Shown in pieces: positions 1-5,728 of a stretch of 8,240 bases of DNA. The position numbers and the translations under genes were made by a program. Position 1 is the stretch's first letter; each line of letters starts with the position of its first letter. Under the pieces are notes generated by a model, which saw nothing but the letters and a program-made list of their open reading frames with translations, did not search any database and was not told the DNA's origin. This DNA is from Deinococcus yavapaiensis KR-236 (lineage in GTDB: Bacteria > Deinococcota > Deinococci > Deinococcales > Deinococcaceae), in contig NZ_QJSX01000034.1 in NCBI RefSeq assembly GCF_003217515.1, positions 1-8,240 of the forward strand. Direction: 5' to 3'.

Positions 1-2546
1 TGACGGCCACCCCTCCGAACGTCACGGTTGGGAATCAAAGCTTGACGCAAGGACAGAGTGCGAACTTCAACGTCACAGCTTCCGACCCGCAAGACTTGGC
101 GTTGACGTACAGCCTCGCACAAGGCAGTAGCCTGCCTACTGGACTGTCCTTGAATAGCAGTACCGGTGTGGTGAGTGGCACACCAACCGTCTTCGGCACC
201 TTCCCCGTGACCTTCCAAGTGACGAACAGCGGTGGGGGCGTTACTAACAAGACTGTGACACTCACCGTAACTGCCACCGCGCCGAGCCTCACGGTCGGCA
301 ATCAGAGCTTGACGCAAGGACAGAGTGCGAACTTCAATGTCACGGCCACCGACCCGCAGAACCTCGCGTTGACGTACAGCCTCGCACAAGGCAGCACCTT
401 GCCCGCCGGGTTGTCCCTCAATAGCAGCACGGGCATCGTGAGTGGCACGCCCAGCGTCTTCGGCACTTTCCCCGTAGCCTTCCAAGTCACCAACAGCGGT
501 GGGGCGAGCGCTACCAAGACCATCACCCTCACGATCACGGCCACCGCGCCGAGCCTCACCGTCGGCAACCAGACGCTGATGCAAGGACAAAGTGCGAACT
601 TCAACGTCACGGCCTCCGACCCGCAAAATCTGGCGTTGACGTACAGCCTCGCTCAAGGCAGCACGCTCCCCGCTGGCTTGTCCTTGAATAGCAGTACTGG
701 CGTCGTAAGTGGCACGCCCAGCACGGCAGGAACGACGAACGTGACCTTCCAAGTCACGAACAGCGGCGGCGGCACGGCATCGAAGACGGCTGGAATCGTC
801 GTCATCGCTCCACCAAGCATCACCGTCGGTAATCAGATACTGGCACAAGGGCAAAGCGGTAACTTCACCGTCACGGCGAGCGATCCGCAGAACCTCACGT
901 TGACGTACAGCCTGGCATCGGGGAGCACCTTGCCCGCCGGGTTGTCCTTGAATGCCTCAACGGGTGTCGTCAGCGGAGTACCAACCGGGCACGGCGCCTT
1001 CCCCGTGACGTTCCAAGTGACGAACAGTAGTGGGGCAAGCGCCACGAAGACAATCACCATCACGATCACCGCGACGCCGCCGAACATCACGGTAGGCAAT
1101 CAGACTCTGATGCAAGGGCAAAGTGCGAACTTCAATGTCACAGCCTCCGACCCGCAAAACTTGGCGTTGACCTACAGCCTCGCGGCGGGCAGCACGCTGC
1201 CCGCGGGCTTGTCCTTAAACGGCAGTACGGGTGTGGTGAGCGGCACGCCGACTACGGCCGGGACGACGAGCGTGACCTTCACGGTGACGAACAGCGGGGG
1301 CGGCACGGCCAGCAAGACCATCATCCTCACGGTGAACTCGACGAGTGGTCTGCTCGACACGACCTTCGGGACGGGCGGCAAGGTTACCACGGCGATGAGC
1401 GTCTACTACGACGAAGTGAGGGCCTTGGCGGTTCAAGCGGACGGGAAGATCGTTGCGGCTGGATACATCAACAACGGCACGAACTTGGACCTCGCGCTGA
1501 CGCGGTTCAGCGTGAACGGCACCTTGGACACGACCTTCGGTTCCGGCGGCAAGGTTATCACGGCCATCGGATCGTCGGATGACTTGGCCCTCGCGTTGGT
1601 CGTGCAATCGGACGGGAAGATTGTAGCTGCTGGCCGCACCTTCAACGGCTCGAACGACGACTTCCTCCTAGTGCGATACACCGCAAGCGGCACACTCGAC
1701 TCGACCTTCGGGACGGGTGGCAAGGTCACTACAGACTTTGGATCTTCCAGTGATGGCATCTTCGCGTTGATGGTGCAATCGGACGGGAAGCTGATTGCCG
1801 CCGGGTTTGCGACGAACGGTTCCAACTACGACTTCGCGTTGGCGCGGTACGAAGTGAACGGCGCTTTGGACACGACCTTCAACGGCATCGGCAAGATCGC
1901 CACGCCCATCGGAGCGTCGGACGACATCGCCTTCGCGCTGGCGCTCCAATCGAGCGGCAAAATCGTTGCTGCCGGACGGGCCTTCAACGGCACGAACGAT
2001 GACTTCGCGTTGGTGCGGTACAACAGCAACGGTTCGCTCGACACCACCTTCGGCTCGGGCGGCAAGGTCACCACGCCCGTCGGGACGTCGCAAGACTACG
2101 CCAATGCGCTGGTGGTACAGCCGGACGGGAAGCTCGTCGCCGCTGGGTACGCCTTCAACGGCTCGAACGACGATTTCGCGTTGGTGCGGTACACCACCAG
2201 CGGCTCGCTCGACACCACCTTCGGCTCGAGCGGCAAGGTCACCACAGGATTCGGATCCGGGAGCGATACGGCCCTCGCGTTGGCTCTGCAGCCGGACGGG
2301 AAGCTCGTCGCCGCTGGACTGACCTCCAACGGCTCGAACAACGACTTCGCATTGGCGCGGTACACCACCAGCGGCTCGCTCGACACGACCTTCGGCTCGA
2401 GCGGCAAGGTCACCACGGCCATCGGATCTGGGAACGATGGTGCCCTCGCGCTGGCTCTGCAGCCGGATGGGAAGCTCGTCGCCGCTGGATACACCTTGAA
2501 CAGCTCGACCAGCTACGATTTCGCGCTGGCGCGGTACCTGCCGTAG
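1..2546 (+). CDS. Gene A: Ig-domain / delta-60 repeat surface protein, 3' part
   Basis: The reading frame is already open at position 3 and runs 847 codons to a TAG at 2544-2546, so the true start lies upstream. The visible protein has five He_PIG-type putative Ig domains (3-1334), a linker reading NSTSG, and seven delta-60 repeats (1353-2543), ending in RYLP. There are no cysteines or membrane segments in this part. The first visible codon aligns with residue 387 of gene B, just after that protein's first divergent Ig domain. If A is collinear with B, about 386 codons are missing: lipoprotein leader, N-terminal module and one more Ig domain. The expected role is an exported, lipid-anchored protein with an Ig stalk and a C-terminal propeller; the ligand is unknown. 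Gene B follows after 9 bases. Family assignment is firm from the motifs. Function is inference. Secreted adhesin, carbohydrate-binding or cell-envelope roles are all possible. Confidence 0.9.
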   Translation, partial: TATPPNVTVGNQSLTQGQSANFNVTASDPQDLALTYSLAQGSSLPTGLSLNSSTGVVSGTPTVFGTFPVTFQVTNSGGGVTNKTVTLTVTATAPSLTVGNQSLTQGQSANFNVTATDPQNLALTYSLAQGSTLPAGLSLNSSTGIVSGTPSVFGTFPVAFQVTNSGGASATKTITLTITATAPSLTVGNQTLMQGQSANFNVTASDPQNLALTYSLAQGSTLPAGLSLNSSTGVVSGTPSTAGTTNVTFQVTNSGGGTASKTAGIVVIAPPSITVGNQILAQGQSGNFTVTASDPQNLTLTYSLASGSTLPAGLSLNASTGVVSGVPTGHGAFPVTFQVTNSSGASATKTITITITATPPNITVGNQTLMQGQSANFNVTASDPQNLALTYSLAAGSTLPAGLSLNGSTGVVSGTPTTAGTTSVTFTVTNSGGGTASKTIILTVNSTSGLLDTTFGTGGKVTTAMSVYYDEVRALAVQADGKIVAAGYINNGTNLDLALTRFSVNGTLDTTFGSGGKVITAIGSSDDLALALVVQSDGKIVAAGRTFNGSNDDFLLVRYTASGTLDSTFGTGGKVTTDFGSSSDGIFALMVQSDGKLIAAGFATNGSNYDFALARYEVNGALDTTFNGIGKIATPIGASDDIAFALALQSSGKIVAAGRAFNGTNDDFALVRYNSNGSLDTTFGSGGKVTTPVGTSQDYANALVVQPDGKLVAAGYAFNGSNDDFALVRYTTSGSLDTTFGSSGKVTTGFGSGSDTALALALQPDGKLVAAGLTSNGSNNDFALARYTTSGSLDTTFGSSGKVTTAIGSGNDGALALALQPDGKLVAAGYTLNSSTSYDFALARYLP
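3..1334 (+). repeat. Gene A: five tandem putative Ig (He_PIG) domains
   Basis: The units lie at 3-269, 270-536, 537-800, 801-1067 and 1068-1334. Each is 89 residues, except the third, which is 88. The core of each is (T/A)xTP/APxxTVGNQxLxQGQ, then DPQ(N/D)L(A/T)LTYSLA, LP(A/T)GLSL, STGxVSGTP and VTNSGG. This matches the putative Ig family seen in many bacterial surface proteins (PF05345). Two flavours differ in the late loop: VFGTFPV in units 1-2 and TAGTT(N/S)V in units 3 and 5, with TGHGAFPV in unit 4. Units 1-3 match gene B units II-IV in type and order. Units 4-5 are extra. The third unit ends in a divergent strand (AGIVVIAPP) that is one residue shorter than the others. Confidence 0.88.
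1353..2543 (+). repeat. Gene A: seven delta-60 repeats (predicted beta-propeller)
   Basis: The repeats start at 1353, 1524, 1695, 1866, 2037, 2208 and 2379. The first six have a strict period of 171 bases (57 residues). The last is 55 residues and ends at RYLP. Conserved positions are LDTTFG (1-6), GKVTT (9-13), Q-x-DGKxVAAG (28-37), NG(S/T)N (41-44) and AL(V/A)RY (48-52). This is the delta-60 repeat family (TIGR02608, also modelled as the DUF5122 beta-propeller). Seven units fit a closed seven-bladed propeller, although the fold is an inference. Repeat 4 is the most divergent: it reads FNGIGKIAT and QSSGK, losing the usual Asp at 30. Repeats 5-7 are much more alike than 1-4, which suggests recent homogenisation of the 3' end. 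Confidence 0.88.
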
Positions 2547-2549
2547 GAG
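2545..2549 (+). promoter_or_regulatory. Shine-Dalgarno of gene B, overlapping the stop of gene A
   Basis: AGGAG begins inside the TAG stop codon of gene A and sits 6 bases before the ATG at 2556. This fixes that ATG as the start. The in-frame ATG at 2562 would be 12 bases away. The overlap means a ribosome terminating on A covers the binding site of B, which suggests translational coupling. Confidence 0.85.
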
Positions 2550-2555
2550 ACGCAC

Positions 2556-5500
2556 ATGAACATGACCAAGAACGTTTCCCTGCTGGCCGTAGCACTCCTC
2601 GTCGGCTGCGCCACGCCACCTCAAGCTCCCACCGGTCCTCGCGTGCTGGGCATCGTGCAAGTCACCGCCGGGCAGGACGCCGCCGTGCAGTGGGTGCGAC
2701 CTGACGCGGACACGCTGCGCGCCCTCGACCTCACCAGCATTCCCGCTGGCCTCGACGTGCAAGTCGTCCCGACCACCACCCCCTACTTCGACGCAGGCGG
2801 CATGCGCTACCTGTACTCGCACCTCAAAGTGCGAAACGGTAAAGGCAGCACCCTCAACGCCGAACTCAAAAACGTCACCTTCCTCGCCCTCGACAACGCC
2901 AGCACCATCAGCGACACCGCCATCGTCTCGATGCGTAACGCCGCAGGAGCGGCCATCACCAGTGTAGACGTCGCGCGCAGCCTGCGACCCACCCACCGCA
3001 TGCAAGGAGCGAGTGCGGTCGAACCGCTCGGCGCGGACTTACAACTGTTCAGCGAAAGCGAGATCAGCAATTTCACGAACAGCTTTCCGTGGGGTTTCGG
3101 AGTGCGGCACTGCTTGGACGTGAACTGCGACGCGTACGACAAGATCCTGCCGGGCAACCCGGCCCTCAATCAGTTCGATGGGCGGGTGACGTTGGCGTTC
3201 AAAACGCCGATCACCACGAGTGCGAACACGCCGAAGAGCGCGTCGATGCTGTACTTGGTCGTCGCGGATAACACGACCAACGCGAGGGTGGTGCAGAGCA
3301 GCGAAGAGCAACTGACAGGCACCGTCGCCGGGAAAAGCACTGTCCCGACAGGCTTCGACCTCGTCAAACTGCCCGGGTCAGGTCTGCCGGGTGGGACGCA
3401 GCTGGGGAACGTGCGCGTGGCGGGCACGGCGGGTACGACCACGACGACGCTGTTGACACGTCCTTCCCTGATGGCGAGCAACGCGACCTTCGCGCAGGGG
3501 CAAGCGGTCACGTACGCCCTCACCGCGTCGGACCCGCAGAACTCTACGTTGACGTACACCGTGTCGAGCGGGACACTGCCCACTGGCCTCACGTTGAACG
3601 CGAGCACGGGAGCGATCTCGGGTACGCCGTCGAGTTACGGCGCCTCGTCTGTGACGTTCCGAGCGACGAACACCAGCGGAGAGTTCGACGAGAAGACCGT
3701 GACCTTGAGCGTGACGGCCACCCCGCCGAACGTGACGGTTGGAACTCAAAGCTTGACGCAAGGACAGAGTGCGAACTTCAACGTCACGGCCACCGACCCG
3801 CAAGACCTGGCGTTGACGTACAGCCTCGCTCAAGGCAGTAGCCTGCCTACTGGACTGTCGCTCAATGCCTCCACGGGTGTGGTGAGTGGCACACCGACGG
3901 TCTTCGGCACCTTCCCCGTGACCTTCCAGGTGACGAACAGCGGTGGGGGCGTCGCCAGCAAGACGGTCACCCTTAGTGTCACGGCCACCGCGCCGAGCAT
4001 CACGGTTGGGAATCAAAGCTTGACGCAAGGACAGAGTGCGAACTTCAACGTCACGGCCACCGACCCGCAGAACCTGGCGTTGACGTACAGCCTCGCACAA
4101 GGCAGCACCTTGCCCGCCGGGTTGTCCTTGAGTGCCTCGACAGGACAAGTCAGCGGCACGCCCAGCGTCTTCGGCACTTTCCCCGTGACCTTCCAAGTCA
4201 CCAACAGCGGTGGGGCGAGCGCCACCAAGACCATCACCCTCACGATCACGGCCACCCCGCCGAGCGTGACCGTCGGCAACCAGACGCTGATGCAAGGACA
4301 AAGTGCGAACTTCAACGTTACGGCGAGCGATCCACAGAGCTTGACGTTGACGTACAGCCTCGCACAAGGCAGCACGCTCCCCGCTGGCTTGTCTTTGAAT
4401 AGCAGTACTGGCGTGGTGAGTGGCACGCCGACGACGGTCGGGACGACGAGCGTGACTTTCCAAGTGACGAACAGCGGCGGCAGCACGGCATCGAAGGCAA
4501 TTACCATCACGGTGAACTCGGCGAGTGGTTCGCTCGACACGACCTTCGGCACGAACGGTAAGGTCACCACGCCCATCGGAACGTCGGGTGAAGAAGCCTA
4601 CGCGTTGGTGATGCAGTCGGACGGAAAGCTCGTTGCCGCTGGATCCACCCACAATGGCTCAAACTGGGACGTCGCGTTGGTGCGGTACAACAGCAACGGC
4701 ACGCTCGACACCACCTTCGGCTCGGGCGGCAAGGTCACCACGCCTGTCGGAACTTCGGATGACTATGCCAACGCGTTGGTGATGCAACCGGACGGGAAGC
4801 TCGTCGCCGCTGGGTACGCCTTCAACGGCACGAACACCGACGTCGCGTTGGTGCGGTACAACAGCAACGGCACCCTCGATACCTCCTTCGGCACCAACGG
4901 CAAGGTCACCACGGACTTCGGGACGGCGCAGGACAGAGCCTATACGTTGGTGATGCAACCCGACGGGAAGCTCGTCGCCGCTGGAGTCACCTCCAACAGC
5001 ACGAACGAGGACGTCGCGTTGGTGCGGTACAACAGCAACGGCACCCTCGACACCACCTTCGGCACCAACGGCAAGGTCACCACGCCCGTCGGAACGTCGT
5101 ACGACTTTGCCGTCGCATTGGTGGTGCAACCGGACGGGAAGCTCGTCGCCGCCGGGTACGCCTCCAACGGCTCGAACTATGACGTCGCGTTGATGCGGTA
5201 CAACAGCAACGGCACCCTCGATACCTCCTTCGGCACCAACGGCAAGGTCACCACGCCCATCGGGACTTCGGATGACTATGCCTCCGCGTTGGTGATGCAA
5301 CCCGACGGCAAAATCGTCGCCGCTGGGCACACCTACAACGGGGCCTATGACGTCGCGTTGGTGCGGTACAACAGCAACGGCACCCTTGACACCACCTTCG
5401 GCTCGGGCGGTAAGGTCATCACGCCCATCGGAACGTCGAGTGACTTTGCCCAGGCGCTGGTGATGCAACCCGACGGGAAGCTCGTCGCCGCTGGATCCAC

Positions 5501-5720
5501 CCACAATGGCTCAAACTGGGACGTCGCGTTGGTGCGGTACAACAGCAACGGCACCCTCGACACCACCTTCGGCACCAACGGCAAGGTCACCACACCCATC
5601 GGGACTTCGGATGACTTTGCCCGCGCGTTGGTAATGCAACCGGACGGGAAGCTCGTCGCCGCTGGGAACGCCTCCAACGGCTCGAACACCGACGTCGCGT
5701 TGGTGCGGTACCTGCCGTAG
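2556..5720 (+). CDS. Gene B: lipoprotein with four Ig domains and seven delta-60 repeats
   Basis: This gene is complete at 1054 residues. Residues 1-17 form a lipoprotein signal peptide with a hydrophobic core (SLLAVALLVG) and the lipobox LVGC; Cys18 is the predicted lipidated residue. It is followed by Ala-Thr and then a Pro-rich stretch. Residues 19-~302 are a family-specific module I cannot name. That module is probably beta-rich and carries the only other cysteines, Cys186 and Cys191. Four putative Ig domains span about 303-653; the first is divergent (SSYGASSV, GEFDEK). Linker NSASG is followed by seven delta-60 repeats at 660-1054, ending in RYLP. The predicted product is a lipid-anchored surface protein with the propeller held away from the membrane. 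It is followed after 8 bases by gene C, whose N-terminal module is about 93% identical. The blades carry a gene-specific DVALVRY signature. The domain calls are secure, but the biological role is unknown. Confidence 0.95.
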   Translation: MNMTKNVSLLAVALLVGCATPPQAPTGPRVLGIVQVTAGQDAAVQWVRPDADTLRALDLTSIPAGLDVQVVPTTTPYFDAGGMRYLYSHLKVRNGKGSTLNAELKNVTFLALDNASTISDTAIVSMRNAAGAAITSVDVARSLRPTHRMQGASAVEPLGADLQLFSESEISNFTNSFPWGFGVRHCLDVNCDAYDKILPGNPALNQFDGRVTLAFKTPITTSANTPKSASMLYLVVADNTTNARVVQSSEEQLTGTVAGKSTVPTGFDLVKLPGSGLPGGTQLGNVRVAGTAGTTTTTLLTRPSLMASNATFAQGQAVTYALTASDPQNSTLTYTVSSGTLPTGLTLNASTGAISGTPSSYGASSVTFRATNTSGEFDEKTVTLSVTATPPNVTVGTQSLTQGQSANFNVTATDPQDLALTYSLAQGSSLPTGLSLNASTGVVSGTPTVFGTFPVTFQVTNSGGGVASKTVTLSVTATAPSITVGNQSLTQGQSANFNVTATDPQNLALTYSLAQGSTLPAGLSLSASTGQVSGTPSVFGTFPVTFQVTNSGGASATKTITLTITATPPSVTVGNQTLMQGQSANFNVTASDPQSLTLTYSLAQGSTLPAGLSLNSSTGVVSGTPTTVGTTSVTFQVTNSGGSTASKAITITVNSASGSLDTTFGTNGKVTTPIGTSGEEAYALVMQSDGKLVAAGSTHNGSNWDVALVRYNSNGTLDTTFGSGGKVTTPVGTSDDYANALVMQPDGKLVAAGYAFNGTNTDVALVRYNSNGTLDTSFGTNGKVTTDFGTAQDRAYTLVMQPDGKLVAAGVTSNSTNEDVALVRYNSNGTLDTTFGTNGKVTTPVGTSYDFAVALVVQPDGKLVAAGYASNGSNYDVALMRYNSNGTLDTSFGTNGKVTTPIGTSDDYASALVMQPDGKIVAAGHTYNGAYDVALVRYNSNGTLDTTFGSGGKVITPIGTSSDFAQALVMQPDGKLVAAGSTHNGSNWDVALVRYNSNGTLDTTFGTNGKVTTPIGTSDDFARALVMQPDGKLVAAGNASNGSNTDVALVRYLP
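2610..3470 (+). repeat. Gene B copy of the duplicated N-terminal module
   Basis: This encodes residues 19-305 of B and aligns without gaps to 5774-6634 in gene C. I count about 19 amino-acid differences over 287 positions (about 93% identity). The first stretch is identical at DNA level: 2602-2701 equals 5766-5865 for 100 bases. Differences cluster around residues 114-120 and 172-176. The module has repeated beta-like segments (RYLYSHLKVRN, LKNVTFLALDN, MLYLVVADNTTN) and a conserved HCLDVNCD motif. I recognise no enzyme motif in it. A short Thr-rich run (TTTTT) near residue 294 separates it from the first Ig domain. Confidence 0.85.
3462..4514 (+). repeat. Gene B: four tandem putative Ig (He_PIG) domains
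   Basis: The units lie at 3462-3713 (I, divergent), 3714-3980 (II), 3981-4247 (III) and 4248-4514 (IV). II-IV are each 89 residues. Unit I keeps the family core (DPQNSTLTYTV, LPTGLTL, STGAISGTP) but differs from the rest. It has a close partner only in gene C (6626-6877), so it is a fixed first domain. Units II and III are the VFGTFPV type; unit IV is the TVGTTSV type that always precedes the propeller. Order and type match units 1-3 of gene A, including long shared DNA stretches. Confidence 0.87.
4533..5717 (+). repeat. Gene B: seven delta-60 repeats (predicted beta-propeller)
   Basis: The repeats begin at residues 660, 717, 774, 831, 888, 944 and 1001. Lengths are 57, 57, 57, 57, 56, 57 and 54. 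Repeat 5 lacks one residue in the NGSN loop (it reads NGAYDV). All seven read DVAL(V/M)RY, whereas A and C mostly read DFALVRY, and five of seven read FGTNGKV. Variation is concentrated at repeat positions 14-24 and 38-47. Repeats 1 and 6 carry the same loop (STHNGSNWD) within a 68-base exact match. Seven units fit a seven-bladed propeller, by inference. Confidence 0.88.
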
Positions 5721-5723
5721 GAG
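5719..5723 (+). promoter_or_regulatory. Shine-Dalgarno of gene C, overlapping the stop of gene B
   Basis: AGGAG starts within the TAG stop of gene B and lies 5 bases before the ATG at 5729. It selects that ATG over the GTG at 5726, which is only 2 bases away. The same TAGGAGATGTGATGAAGAAG junction recurs before gene D. Confidence 0.85.
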
Positions 5724-5728
5724 ATGTG

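Noticed and set aside
42..44. TTG as the start of gene A
   Set aside because: The frame is open upstream to the window edge, and the TTG is a conserved Leu inside the first visible Ig domain (NQSLTQGQ).
2140..2350. Many N-x-S/T sequons (NGS, NGT) as glycosylation sites
   Set aside because: They are part of the conserved delta-60 loop. There is no evidence of a bacterial N-glycosylation system or its extended motif here.
1353..2543. Silent donor cassettes for antigenic variation
   Set aside because: Every array visible is within an intact, well-started or open frame with a ribosome binding site. No promoterless or broken cassettes are seen.
2547..2555. Terminator or promoter in the intergenic gaps
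   Set aside because: The gaps are 8-9 bases and contain no hairpin or -10/-35 elements.
1668..3005. Long minus-strand open frame of 445 codons across the A/B junction, and similar ones at 3378-4652 and 4659-5504
   Set aside because: They are antisense to strongly supported repeat domains, have Arg/Gly/Val-rich shadow composition, repeat in step with the + strand repeats, and have no recognisable domain.
4533..5717. Regular direct repeats as a CRISPR array or minisatellite
   Set aside because: The 171-base period is exactly 57 codons, in frame and with conserved protein motifs. There are no spacers.
5726..5728. GTG as the start of gene C
   Set aside because: It is only 2 bases from the AGGAG. 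The ATG at 5729 has normal spacing and matches the start of gene D.
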